Shown piece after piece: positions 10,117-18,134 of a stretch of 20,190 nucleotides of DNA. Under the pieces are notes generated by a model. That model worked only from the letters and a program-made list of their open reading frames with translations, was not told the DNA's origin and made no database searches. A program made the translations under genes and the position numbers. Each line of letters begins with the position of its first letter. The stretch's first letter is position 1. The stretch lies in the NCBI GenBank assembly GCA_021323555.1, contig JAJONP010000025.1, positions 1-20,190 of the forward strand. Direction: 5' to 3'. The stretch comes from Gammaproteobacteria bacterium (GTDB taxonomy: Bacteria > Pseudomonadota > Gammaproteobacteria > DSM-16500).

Positions 10117-10125
10117 TGGTATAGT
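10117..10125 (+). promoter_or_regulatory. Candidate extended -10 promoter upstream of ftsK
   Basis: TGG directly followed by TATAGT (10120-10125) forms an extended -10 element on the plus strand. No good -35 is visible. It would give a leader of about 160 nt containing the REP-like element. Weak evidence. Confidence 0.3.
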
Positions 10126-10170
10126 ACGAGAAGCCATAAAAATTATAAATAAAAATATAACGACTACCTC

Positions 10171-10210
10171 GTCATTGCGGGTCGCGAAACCCTTGATCAT
10201 GGCAATCCGG
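10171..10210. repeat. REP-like palindromic element (GTCATTGCG type)
   Basis: GTCATTGCGGGT...ATGGCAATCCGG. The outer arms ATTGC (10174-10178) and GCAAT (10202-10206) pair, and an inner GGGT (10179-10182) / ACCC (10189-10192) stem closes a 6-base CGCGAA loop. The 'GTCATTGCG...GCAATCC' wording recalls dispersed intergenic repeats of Rickettsia and other intracellular bacteria; this resemblance is from memory. It lies in the trxB-ftsK divergent gap. Confidence 0.5.
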
Positions 10211-10294
10211 TTTTCTAGCAAGAAAAAAGGTTGCTTGGTTAGAATGGCTTCGTTTTCTTAGCAGGGGAGGTAATACAAGCATCAGGAGTTTTGT

Positions 10295-12592
10295 TTGAAA
10301 CAAGCGCAAAAAAATAAAGTACCCCGCCGCCTAATAACCATTCGCATGGGGCATCGCTTGCGCGAAGGCATTTTACTGGTTTCTATTGCCTTGGCCATGT
10401 TTTTAATGGTTTCCTTTGTCTCTTACCATAGTACTGATCCAGGTTGGTCCAGTACAGGTGTAGGCAATCAAGTCTTAAATTGGGGTGGTCGCATAGGCGC
10501 TTTTTTTGCAGATGTATTCTTATCTATTTTCGGATTTATTGCATATTTATTACCGCCGATGATTGTGTTAGCGGCATGGTTAGGTGTGAGAGAATCATCT
10601 GATGCAACCCCAACCAAAACGAGTGAGCTCATTTTTAAATTACTCGGTTTTTTATTAGTTTTATTCAGCAACTGTGGCTTAATCACCTTGTTTTTTAGGC
10701 AAGAAACACACTTTTTACCTACGACTACGGGAGGTATTCTTGGTGATCTCATTGCAGTTCAGCTAACGCACGTATTAAATCCCATGGGCAGTGTATTATT
10801 ATTAATGACAGCCTTATTATGCGGAACAACTTTATTTGCCGGGATTTCATGGCTAGGGGTCATTGATAGAATAGGTTCAAAAGTAACGAATTTATTTGAA
10901 GAGCTACAAAAGGTTTTATCTAAAAAAAGCAGTCCTAAAACAGTCAATGAAATAGCTGAACCTTTGTTGAATTTATTTCAAGAAAAAATTAAAAGCCCTG
11001 CAAAACCTAAAATAGCAGAGCCTAAAATGATAGAACCTACATTACTACATAGGCAATTACCCACTCAGCCAGTCAAAAATAAAGCAATCACACCTTCTGT
11101 CACACTTTCACCAGGCATGTTACCACCCCTTACTTTATTAAATGCGCCGCCGCCACCCTCAGGCAAAGCGTTTTCGAATTTAAATTTTGAAGAACTGTCA
11201 CAACTTGTTGAGCAAAGATTACTGGATTTTGGCGTAGCAACTAAAGTGGTCGCTGTGCATCCAGGCCCCGTCATCACACGCTTTGAATTAGATTTAGCAG
11301 CCGGGGTTAAAGTCAGCAAAATTAGCGGATTAGCGAAAGACATTGCGCGCTCTTTATCTGTTACTAGCGTACGGGTCGTTGAAGTGATTCCTGGAAAATC
11401 AGTGATAGGTTTAGAATTACCGAATGAACATCGTGAATTAGTGTGCTTGCGTGACATCTTAGAATCACCCCGTTATGGGCAATCATCTTCACCGCTCAGT
11501 TTAGCGTTAGGAAAAGATATAGCCGGTTTTCCAATAGTCGTTGATTTAGCAAAAATGCCGCATTTATTAGTGGCAGGTACCACAGGGGCGGGTAAATCCG
11601 TGAGTCTGAATGGCATGATACTCAGTATGCTATTTAAAGCCACACCCGAACAATTACGTATTATTATGATTGACCCTAAAATGCTGGAATTATCTGTATA
11701 TGAAGGTATTCCGCATTTATTAACGCCTGTGATCACTGATATGAAAGATGCAGCGAATGCCTTGCGATGGTGCGTTGCTGAAATGGATAGGCGCTATAAA
11801 CTCATGTCTGCACTCGGCGTGCGTAACCTGGCAGGTTACAATTTCAAATTAATTGAAGCTGTTCAAGAAGGTAATCCTATACCCACGCCTGCCTGGTTAA
11901 TGGCCATGGGCAATCAACCACCGACATTGCAACCCTTGCCAATGATTGTTGTTGTTGCTGATGAATTGGCAGACATGATGATGGTGGTCGGTAAAAAAGT
12001 AGAAGAGTTAGTGACACGTATTGCACAAAAAGCACGTGCAGCAGGCATACATTTAATTTTAGCAACACAACGCCCCTCTGTTGATGTGATTACAGGGTTA
12101 ATCAAAGCCAATATTCCAACGCGTATCGCATTTCAAGTCTCATCACGGATTGACTCACGCACGATCCTGGATCAGCAAGGTGCAGAGCAATTATTAGGTA
12201 ACGGGGATATGTTATATTTACCACCAGGAACAGGGGTGCCTGTACGAGTACACGGCGCGTATGTGGCTGATGAAGAAGTACATAGAGTAGTCGCTGCCTG
12301 GCAGACATATGCAAAACCTGTGTATCTCGAAGAAGTAGTGGAAGCTCATCATGAAGAAAGCGGTGGTGACACTGAGCAAGGCAGTGGAGAAGCTGACCCG
12401 CTCTATGATGAAGCTTTACGTATTGTCACTGAATCACGCCGCGCTTCTATTTCTTTAGTACAACGCCGTTTGCGTATTGGATATAATCGAGCTGCGAGGA
12501 TTATGGAAGATATGGAATTAGCCGGTGTTGTGAGTGCAATGGATCATAGCGGTTCACGTGAAGTATTAGCTGCAGCACCTCCCTTAGATTAA
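10295..12592 (+). CDS. ftsK: DNA translocase FtsK
   Basis: A 765-residue hexameric membrane-anchored motor that pumps chromosome ends at the septum and activates XerCD. Residues about 25-190 hold four or five membrane helices, followed by a short linker (about 200-290, with a PPPPSG stretch), much shorter than in E. coli but usual for other bacteria. The motor has alpha/beta parts at 295-420, Walker A GTTGAGKS (428-435) and Walker [14 protein letters not shown]. The C-terminal winged-helix gamma domain (about 695-765: [11 protein letters not shown]...[23 protein letters not shown]) reads KOPS sites. The start is TTG with AGGAG (10284-10288) 6 nt upstream; an ATG at 10346 is the alternative. 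lolA follows after 18 nt, a pairing common in gammaproteobacteria. Confidence 0.96.
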   Translation: MKQAQKNKVPRRLITIRMGHRLREGILLVSIALAMFLMVSFVSYHSTDPGWSSTGVGNQVLNWGGRIGAFFADVFLSIFGFIAYLLPPMIVLAAWLGVRESSDATPTKTSELIFKLLGFLLVLFSNCGLITLFFRQETHFLPTTTGGILGDLIAVQLTHVLNPMGSVLLLMTALLCGTTLFAGISWLGVIDRIGSKVTNLFEELQKVLSKKSSPKTVNEIAEPLLNLFQEKIKSPAKPKIAEPKMIEPTLLHRQLPTQPVKNKAITPSVTLSPGMLPPLTLLNAPPPPSGKAFSNLNFEELSQLVEQRLLDFGVATKVVAVHPGPVITRFELDLAAGVKVSKISGLAKDIARSLSVTSVRVVEVIPGKSVIGLELPNEHRELVCLRDILESPRYGQSSSPLSLALGKDIAGFPIVVDLAKMPHLLVAGTTGAGKSVSLNGMILSMLFKATPEQLRIIMIDPKMLELSVYEGIPHLLTPVITDMKDAANALRWCVAEMDRRYKLMSALGVRNLAGYNFKLIEAVQEGNPIPTPAWLMAMGNQPPTLQPLPMIVVVADELADMMMVVGKKVEELVTRIAQKARAAGIHLILATQRPSVDVITGLIKANIPTRIAFQVSSRIDSRTILDQQGAEQLLGNGDMLYLPPGTGVPVRVHGAYVADEEVHRVVAAWQTYAKPVYLEEVVEAHHEESGGDTEQGSGEADPLYDEALRIVTESRRASISLVQRRLRIGYNRAARIMEDMELAGVVSAMDHSGSREVLAAAPPLD

Positions 12593-12610
12593 TTCATATG
12601 GATTCATAAA

Positions 12611-13237
12611 ATGAAAAAAATTCTATTCTTTATTTTTTTATTTTTTTATACGAATGTTTATGCTAATCCAGCAACAACTCAATTAACTCAATTATTATCA
12701 ACGATTCAAACGTTGCAAGCAGATTTCACGCAAACTCTTTCTAATCTTCAATCAAAACAAACCTTACAGCAATCCTTCGGGCATGTTATTTTACAACAAC
12801 CTGGAAAATTCCGTTGGGAAGTAAAAAAACCTGTCGAGCAGCTTATTGTAGGCAATGGTAAACGCTTATGGATTTACGATCCTGAGTTAGAGCAAGTCAC
12901 TATTCGTTCACTCACTCAAGAAATAGGCGAAACACCTGCTTTTTTATTAAGCAATCCTCGGGTTGCATTAGAAAAGAATTTCCATGTTCAAGCCATGAAA
13001 AATGTTGCCTCTTTACAATGGTTTTTATTAACACCTAAGAATCGCAATACTTTGTTTGTTTTTATTAAAATAGGGTTTCTCAAAAGCCAAATTCGCGAAA
13101 TGGATTTGCAAGATCACCTAGGACATAATACGGTCATTGAATTTTATAATGTTATTTCAAATCAACCGCTTGCCTCTTCTTTATTTAATTTCAAACTACC
13201 TCGCCATGTGGATGTGATTGATGAAACCCGCCTTTGA
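12611..13237 (+). CDS. lolA: Outer-membrane lipoprotein carrier protein LolA
   Basis: A 208-residue periplasmic chaperone that takes lipoproteins from LolCDE and hands them to LolB at the outer membrane. A clear signal peptide, MKKILFFIFLFFYTNVYA, with likely cleavage before NPATTQ, is followed by the LolA pattern LSTIQTLQADFTQTL, FGHVILQQPGKFRWEVKKPVEQLIVGNGKRLWIYDPELEQVTIR, PAFLLS and a C-terminal SNQPLASSLFNFKLPRHVDVID. No good Shine-Dalgarno site precedes the ATG, so coupling to ftsK is likely. Length fits the family. Confidence 0.95.
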   Translation: MKKILFFIFLFFYTNVYANPATTQLTQLLSTIQTLQADFTQTLSNLQSKQTLQQSFGHVILQQPGKFRWEVKKPVEQLIVGNGKRLWIYDPELEQVTIRSLTQEIGETPAFLLSNPRVALEKNFHVQAMKNVASLQWFLLTPKNRNTLFVFIKIGFLKSQIREMDLQDHLGHNTVIEFYNVISNQPLASSLFNFKLPRHVDVIDETRL

Positions 13238-13263
13238 CTTTAGATCATTTAATAGACTATAAT
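13234..13263 (+). promoter_or_regulatory. Strong sigma70 promoter for the unknown gene pair
   Basis: TTGACT (13234-13239, 5 of 6) is separated by 18 bp from a perfect TATAAT (13258-13263). The -35 overlaps the lolA stop codon. Predicted start is about 13270, giving a short leader with AAGGAG (13281-13286) before the ATG at 13295. This is the best promoter match I see in the window. Confidence 0.75.
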
Positions 13264-13294
13264 TCAAACTTTTTATTAAAAAGGAGCCTAAACA

Positions 13295-14005
13295 ATGATA
13301 ACGAGAAATAAAACCCGTGATTATTTGAATGACTGGGGAAATGCGCTGTTTGGTTTTTGTGGAGGTTTATTTGCTGATACCACTGCAATAGTAGGAGCTA
13401 CAGCCTTGCCAGTGTTTGCTCTGTTGGTAGGTGTATGTGATATTCAGGAGGCATTGGCAAATAAAGAAAATTTATCAGGGTTTTCAAGAATGTGCAGGCT
13501 AAATACAGGTATATTTTCAATCGTAGAAGGCATTGAAAATTTCGGTCATTTTGCATTGGGTGCGCCAGGTTGCGGATTACTTCCAGTTGCTTTGGCAGTG
13601 AGAGCAGGGGTTGATTTGCTTTGCGCTATAGAAAAATGTATGTACAATTCCACAACGTCTACATCTGGATTAGATAATTATCCTAATAAAGCAGCAGATG
13701 TCGGAGACGTGATCAAGAAAGGGATTGCATTAACAGGTTGGTGTTTACTTGCTTGTGGGAATCCTTTGGGTTGGGCATTCTTACTCGCTTCGGCAACATT
13801 ATCCTTTCTTTCGAGAGCGAAGTGTTTGGGAGGGCAAGGGTTGTTTGCTAGGAGTCAAAGAAGCATTTCAGGAGGAGGGGAATTTATGGCGAACGGGCAG
13901 GAGTGGCTTTCTAGTGAGAAGTGTTACCAGGATGAACCGGTTGTTCATGACCCGATGCGTTACCTCAATCCTGGTCCTTCCTTTAATACATATTATTCCA
14001 ATTAA
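13295..14005 (+). CDS. Unknown hydrophobic protein A (GNPLGW family)
   Basis: 236 residues; I do not recognise the family. Hydrophobic stretches at about 14-50, 85-112 and 142-172 suggest a multi-pass or membrane-inserted protein without a classical signal peptide. It is rich in glycine and cysteine. The motif GW-x-LLACGNPLGW (148-160) and the segment GCGLLPVALAVRAGVDLL (92-109) recur in the next gene, so the two are paralogs. The tail after 180 is polar (SGGGEFMANGQEW...). AAGGAG lies 8 nt before the ATG and a near-consensus promoter precedes it. Candidates include an envelope protein or a secreted effector that inserts into host membranes; both are speculation. Confidence 0.8.
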   Translation: MITRNKTRDYLNDWGNALFGFCGGLFADTTAIVGATALPVFALLVGVCDIQEALANKENLSGFSRMCRLNTGIFSIVEGIENFGHFALGAPGCGLLPVALAVRAGVDLLCAIEKCMYNSTTSTSGLDNYPNKAADVGDVIKKGIALTGWCLLACGNPLGWAFLLASATLSFLSRAKCLGGQGLFARSQRSISGGGEFMANGQEWLSSEKCYQDEPVVHDPMRYLNPGPSFNTYYSN

Positions 14006-14046
14006 TGTAACGCTTACTTCCTTGAAAATTTTATAGAGGTATATTT

Positions 14047-14790
14047 ATGGCAGATGGCAAATTAGGTATTCCAAATGATGTTGTAAACATACTTCTTGGT
14101 TTGAGTGGTAGTGGCCTGGCAGAGTCTTTGGGTGTGGCTGCGGCTACGGCAGGACAAGTAGTAGGTTGTTTGCCTATTGTTGGGGTTGTAGCAAGTTTAT
14201 TGGATGTATGGTATTTAAAACAGCAATGCGATGAATCACATAAGGGAAAGTGGGGGAAAGGTTACAATTTTGGTGGTAATAAAGAGGAATATTATTTTGA
14301 AGACGAGAAAAACCCTTTTGGTTTGTGGGGTGATTTAGGATGGGCTACAAGAAGCATTTCAGCCGCGTTTTTACTTACCGCAAGTCTTGCTGAACTCATA
14401 CTCATACAAACGTTTACTTTTAGCCTCGGCGCAGCAAGTTGTGGGCCCCTTCTTCCTATTGCTTATGCGCTTAAATCAGGCGTTGATTTTTTAGGCGCTT
14501 GTGCAACGCTCGGGGTAATAAGGGATGAATGCGGTATTAAAAGCCAAAAAGGGAAAGCTGCATGTACAAACGTGCTTGCGCAAGCAATGGCATTTGCTGG
14601 TTGGACTTTGCTTGCTTGTGGGAATCCTCTGGGTTGGATGTGTTTAGCAGCGACTATAATTCCTCACGCTGCCAGGTTATGGTTTGGATGCGGGGTTTTT
14701 GGAAAGAAGTCACAGAGCAATTCAAATAGCTATTCTAGGAGCAATCCTACTCATCCTAATGATGAATCTAGCCTTCTTTTCCCCACATAA
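14047..14790 (+). CDS. Unknown hydrophobic protein B (paralog of the preceding gene)
   Basis: 247 residues, family not recognised. Hydrophobic segments lie at about 26-55, 104-127, 128-158 and 178-205. A polar, aromatic insert at about 60-95 (CDESHKGKWGKGYNFGGNKEEYYFEDEKNPFG) separates the first from the rest. The shared motif GWTLLACGNPLGW is at 185-197, and SCGPLLPIAYALKSGVDFLG (131-150) matches the paralog. The C-terminus is serine/asparagine-rich (SQSNSNSYSRSNPTHPNDESS), a low-complexity polar tail. It starts 41 nt after its neighbour with GAGG upstream, so both are probably on one transcript. Like its paralog it has no classical cleavable signal. Function unknown. Confidence 0.8.
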   Translation: MADGKLGIPNDVVNILLGLSGSGLAESLGVAAATAGQVVGCLPIVGVVASLLDVWYLKQQCDESHKGKWGKGYNFGGNKEEYYFEDEKNPFGLWGDLGWATRSISAAFLLTASLAELILIQTFTFSLGAASCGPLLPIAYALKSGVDFLGACATLGVIRDECGIKSQKGKAACTNVLAQAMAFAGWTLLACGNPLGWMCLAATIIPHAARLWFGCGVFGKKSQSNSNSYSRSNPTHPNDESSLLFPT

Positions 14791-14840
14791 GAACATATCT
14801 ACTAGAAAAGCGAGAATGTTTATTTAATTGTGTCATCCCC

Positions 14841-14898
14841 AAGCTGCTTAAGGTTGTTCCCTTGCAAAGAACGCTCCCGGGACGATCTTAAGCAGCTT
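14841..14898. repeat. Perfect 12-bp inverted repeat with 34-nt spacer
   Basis: AAGCTGCTTAAG (14841-14852) and CTTAAGCAGCTT (14887-14898) are exact reverse complements. The spacer contains GTTCCC and CCCGGGAC, which could form inner pairs. No T-run follows the right arm, so this is not a typical intrinsic terminator. It may be a structured element after the unknown gene pair or a remnant of a small mobile repeat. Confidence 0.7.
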
Positions 14899-15029
14899 GA
14901 TACCGATTACCCGGACAATAGTGCAGGGCAATCGCACTCAGCTTTTTCTTTTTAGCTAGAATAGATTGCACTGTAAAAAGCGCGTTTAATTCATCCGATA
15001 TAAATGCTGACAAACATCCATCGTAATGT

Positions 15030-15058
15030 TTGCGTTGGCCTGGTTCGCTCGTTATAAT
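15030..15058 (+). promoter_or_regulatory. Candidate promoter of the sdh-suc operon
   Basis: A perfect -10 TATAAT (15053-15058) has a weak -35 TTGCGT (15030-15035) at 17 bp. It lies 35 nt before the sdhC start. Confidence 0.5.
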
Positions 15059-15093
15059 CACGTGACTTATAGTGCCAAAGGAATTTAATCCCT

Positions 15094-15468
15094 GTGCGTA
15101 AGAAACGACCCATAAACTTAAATCTTTTAACCATTCGGTTTCCATTACCTGCTATCGTGTCGATATTACATCGCATCTCAGGAGTTTTTTTATTTTTACT
15201 AATCCCTTTTATGCTATGGGGGCTTCATCTTTCACTCGCTTCTCCACAAGATTTTGATGATCTACATTCCTTTCTATCTTCTCTACCCATGAAATTCATG
15301 ATTTGGGTTTCCCTATCGGCGTTTACTTATCATTTTATGGCTGGGATTCGTCATTTATTCATGGATATTCATCTCGGTGAAGAGCTTAAAAGTGGTCGAT
15401 TCTCTGCTAAATTAACACTCATTTTCAGTATTGTAATAATCTTCTTCATAGGCATTTGGTTATGGTGA
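15094..15468 (+). CDS. sdhC: Succinate dehydrogenase cytochrome b556 subunit SdhC
   Basis: 124 residues, three membrane helices (about 28-48, 65-90, 104-123). The N-terminal RPINLNLLTIRFPLPAIVSILHRISG carries the quinone-site serine and arginine (SILHR). YHFMAGIRHLFMD gives the heme-b histidine region. It anchors complex II in the inner membrane with SdhD. GTG is the start: the preceding AAGGA (15078-15082) is 11 nt away and the resulting MRKKRPINLNL opening is standard. sdhD overlaps its end. Confidence 0.95.
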   Translation: MRKKRPINLNLLTIRFPLPAIVSILHRISGVFLFLLIPFMLWGLHLSLASPQDFDDLHSFLSSLPMKFMIWVSLSAFTYHFMAGIRHLFMDIHLGEELKSGRFSAKLTLIFSIVIIFFIGIWLW

Positions 15469-15821
15469 AATCTGTTTTAAGTGTGAACCATTCAGGATTA
15501 ACTCAATGGTTAATTCAGCGCGTCAGCGTGGTTATCATGAGTCTTTATACTATCGGGTTGATTTTGTTTTTAATCCTGCATTCAGGCGCAAATGGCAGTG
15601 TAGAATTTACAGATTGGCATTTGCTTTTTACGCATGGATGGATGAAACTGGCCACTATTTTATGTGTATTATCCTTATTGTTTCACGCGTGGGTAGGGAT
15701 GTGGACGGTTTTTACAGATTATATTAAGCCTTTTGGGTTACGATTTATTTTAGAATTAGTGGTTTTCTTAGCTTTAATTCTATTTTTTTTCGCAGCGCTG
15801 TTGATTGTATGGGGTGTTTAA
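15462..15821 (+). CDS. sdhD: Succinate dehydrogenase membrane anchor SdhD
   Basis: 119 residues from the ATG at 15462, overlapping sdhC by 7 nt; an in-frame TTG at 15456 is a longer alternative without better support. There are three membrane helices. SGLTQWLIQRVSVVIM matches the N-terminal quinone-site region, and LLFHAWVGMWTVFTDYIKP has the conserved heme histidine and the quinone-site aspartate-tyrosine pair. sdhA follows after 3 nt. Confidence 0.93.
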   Translation: MVKSVLSVNHSGLTQWLIQRVSVVIMSLYTIGLILFLILHSGANGSVEFTDWHLLFTHGWMKLATILCVLSLLFHAWVGMWTVFTDYIKPFGLRFILELVVFLALILFFFAALLIVWGV

Positions 15822-15824
15822 GAA

Positions 15825-17579
15825 ATGAATTTAGCAACACAAGTATTTGACGCAGTGATTGTAGGCGGCGGTGGAGCAGGGCTGCGTGCTTCTTTAGAAT
15901 TAGCCCAATCAGGGCTGAATGTTGCTGTCATTTCTAAAGTATTCCCTACACGTTCCCATACCGTGTCAGCACAAGGGGGCATTAATGCCGCGCTTGGAAA
16001 TACGGATGGCAGTGATGATTGGCGTTGGCATATGTATGATACTGTGATGGGTTCTGATTTTTTGGGCGATCAAGATGCGATTGAATACATGTGTCAAAAT
16101 GCACCTGAAACTATCTATGAATTAGAACATATGGGGTTACCATTTTCTCGCCTTGAAGATGGCAAAATCTACCAGCGTGCTTTTGGTGGCCAGACACGAA
16201 ATTTTGGTGGGGAATTAGTGCATCGCACGTGTTGTGCGGCTGACCGTACAGGCCACGCGATGCTACATACGCTGTACCAGAAAAATGTTGAAGCAAAGGC
16301 TAAATTTTTTAATGAATGGTTTGCCATTGACTTAGTGAAAACTGAGCAGGGCATTGCAGGTGTCATCGCTCTCAATATCGAAACAGGCGAAGTTGTTTTC
16401 TTAAAAGCCCGCGCAACTGTGTTAGCCACAGGAGGTGCGGGGCGTATTTTTCAATCTACAACCAATGCGCATATTAATACAGGTGATGGTTTCGGTATGG
16501 TTTTACGCGCAGGGTTACCCTTACAAGATATGGAATTTTGGCAATTTCATCCTACAGGGATTGCAGGTGCAGGCGTACTGATTACCGAAGGCAGCCGCGG
16601 GGAGGGGGGATATTTAATTAATAAAAATGGTGAGCGTTATATGGAACGCTACGCACCTCATCTCAAAGATTTATCTTGTCGTGATATTGTCGCACGTTCT
16701 TCTATGATTGAGATTCGAGAAGGCCGTGGATGTGGCCCCAAAGGAGATTACGTACTTTTAAAACTTGATCATCTAGGCGCAGATGTTATTAATAAACGAT
16801 TACCCGGTATACGCGAACTCTCTATTACATTTGCAGGGGTTGATCCACTTAAAAATCCTATCCCTGTCGTGCCGACTTGCCATTATTTAATGGGCGGCAT
16901 CCCAACCAATATTCATGCACAGGTTTTAACTGTCAAAGATGGAAAGGACCATATTGTTGAAGGTTTGTATGCAGCAGGTGAATGCGCTTGCGTCTCTGTG
17001 CATGGCGCTAACCGATTAGGCGCAAATTCATTACTTGATATTGTTGTCTTTGGGCGCGCTGCAGGGTTACACGTGCAAGATAGCATACGAGAAGGCTTAG
17101 GTTATCGCACACCGACATCGGATGATATGGATGCAGCTACTGCTGGTTTACAGCGTTGGAATACGAATAGCCAAGGTGAAAGCGTTGATACGATACGCAC
17201 AGAATTACAAAAAATCATGCAAGAAGATTTTGGCGTATTTCGTACAAGCGAGCACATGCGTGAAGGTTTTAAAAAATTAGAAAAATTACAAGAACGCTTA
17301 AAATCAGCCGCGATTAAAGACAAAAGTCAATGTTTTAATACTAGCCGGATTGAGGCGCTTGAATTAGATAATCTTATGGCGACTGCGCTTGCCACAGCCT
17401 ATCTTGCGAATGAACGTACAGAAAGCCGCGGCGCACATGCGCGTTATGATTTTCCAACACGAGATGATAAAAATTGGTTGAAACACTCGCTTTATTTTGC
17501 AGATGGCAAAATTGATTTCCGGCCGATTAATCGAACGCCACAGACGGTCAAACCCATTGAATTGAAAGATAGGGAGTAA
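15825..17579 (+). CDS. sdhA: Succinate dehydrogenase flavoprotein SdhA
   Basis: 584 residues, full length. It oxidises succinate to fumarate on the cytoplasmic side of complex II. FAD-binding [17 protein letters not shown] (11-27). H45 in [10 protein letters not shown] is the covalent FAD histidine. Active-site segments [34 protein letters not shown] (catalytic arginine) and [14 protein letters not shown] are intact, as are [23 protein letters not shown] and the usual C-terminus [21 protein letters not shown]. The subunit looks functional, which makes the damaged sdhB next to it more striking. Confidence 0.97.
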   Translation: MNLATQVFDAVIVGGGGAGLRASLELAQSGLNVAVISKVFPTRSHTVSAQGGINAALGNTDGSDDWRWHMYDTVMGSDFLGDQDAIEYMCQNAPETIYELEHMGLPFSRLEDGKIYQRAFGGQTRNFGGELVHRTCCAADRTGHAMLHTLYQKNVEAKAKFFNEWFAIDLVKTEQGIAGVIALNIETGEVVFLKARATVLATGGAGRIFQSTTNAHINTGDGFGMVLRAGLPLQDMEFWQFHPTGIAGAGVLITEGSRGEGGYLINKNGERYMERYAPHLKDLSCRDIVARSSMIEIREGRGCGPKGDYVLLKLDHLGADVINKRLPGIRELSITFAGVDPLKNPIPVVPTCHYLMGGIPTNIHAQVLTVKDGKDHIVEGLYAAGECACVSVHGANRLGANSLLDIVVFGRAAGLHVQDSIREGLGYRTPTSDDMDAATAGLQRWNTNSQGESVDTIRTELQKIMQEDFGVFRTSEHMREGFKKLEKLQERLKSAAIKDKSQCFNTSRIEALELDNLMATALATAYLANERTESRGAHARYDFPTRDDKNWLKHSLYFADGKIDFRPINRTPQTVKPIELKDRE

Positions 17580-17585
17580 TTGACT

Positions 17586-18134
17586 ATGCGCTTTTCTATT
17601 TACGTTTGCGGTTCGGATGGCATGAATATCAATGGCAAAAATGGATTAGCGTGTACCACCCAACTGGCTTCTTTAAAAGAACCGATTGTTATCCGGCCTT
17701 TGCCTGGTTTACCTGTCATTCGAGATTTAGTTGTCGATATGACACAGTTTTATAAACAATATGAAAAAGTAAAGCCTTATCTACAGAATGACGAACCTGT
17801 GCCTGTCAAAGAACGCTTACAATCACCTCAAGAACGCGCTCAATTGGATGGATTATACGAGTGTATTCTCTGTGCGTGTTGCACGACTTCCTGCCCCTCT
17901 TTTTGGTGGAATCCAGAAAAATTTATCGGCCCTGCGGGGTTATTACAAGCCTATCGCTTTATTGCAGATACGCGCGATACACAAACAGCAGAGCGCCTGG
18001 CAGATTTAACCGATCCTTTCAGCGTATTTCGCTGTCGAGGTATTATGAATTGCATTGATGTTTGTCCTAAAGGGTTAAATCCCACCAAGGCGATTAATCA
18101 TATTAAAACTTTAATGCTAGAAGAGGCTGTCTAA
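17586..18134 (+). CDS. sdhB: Succinate dehydrogenase iron-sulfur subunit SdhB with an internal in-frame deletion
   Basis: SdhB passes electrons from FAD to quinone through [2Fe-2S], [4Fe-4S] and [3Fe-4S] clusters. This copy has 182 residues against about 235-240 normally. From the ATG at 17586 (GGGAG 9 nt upstream) it starts correctly with MRFSIY, then jumps straight to VCGSDGMNINGKNGLAC. Compared with remembered E. coli SdhB, residues about 9-58 are missing in frame. They include most of the plant-ferredoxin beta-grasp and the first cysteine of the SCREGVC motif; the other [2Fe-2S] ligands (C8, D11, C23 here) remain. The C-terminal domain is intact: CILCACCTTSCPSFWW and CRGIMNCIDVCPKGLNP carry the other cluster ligands. 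The frame is otherwise clean, so this is either a functional oddity, early decay, or an assembly error. Confidence 0.9.
   Translation: MRFSIYVCGSDGMNINGKNGLACTTQLASLKEPIVIRPLPGLPVIRDLVVDMTQFYKQYEKVKPYLQNDEPVPVKERLQSPQERAQLDGLYECILCACCTTSCPSFWWNPEKFIGPAGLLQAYRFIADTRDTQTAERLADLTDPFSVFRCRGIMNCIDVCPKGLNPTKAINHIKTLMLEEAV

Larger units (their letters stand above)
14791..15093. other. Intergenic region before sdhC
   Basis: About 300 bases without a convincing gene. It holds a long-spaced perfect inverted repeat (14841-14898) and the sdh promoter candidate (TATAAT at 15053-15058). The stretch 14900-15030 shows no motif I can name; a minus-strand open frame across it runs into sdhC and is not credible. 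Confidence 0.6.

Noticed and set aside
13749..14036. Plus-strand 95-residue frame
   Set aside because: An alternative frame inside unknown gene A, which has its own ribosome site and a paralog in its frame.
14888..15145. Minus-strand open frame of 85 residues before and into sdhC
   Set aside because: It runs across the sdh promoter candidate and the sdhC start, has no ribosome site I can defend, and its translation matches nothing I recognise.
17580..18134. Frameshift as the cause of the short SdhB
   Set aside because: The frame is continuous from the ATG to the stop, and sdhA ends only 6 nt before the start, so the missing segment is not hidden in another frame nearby.
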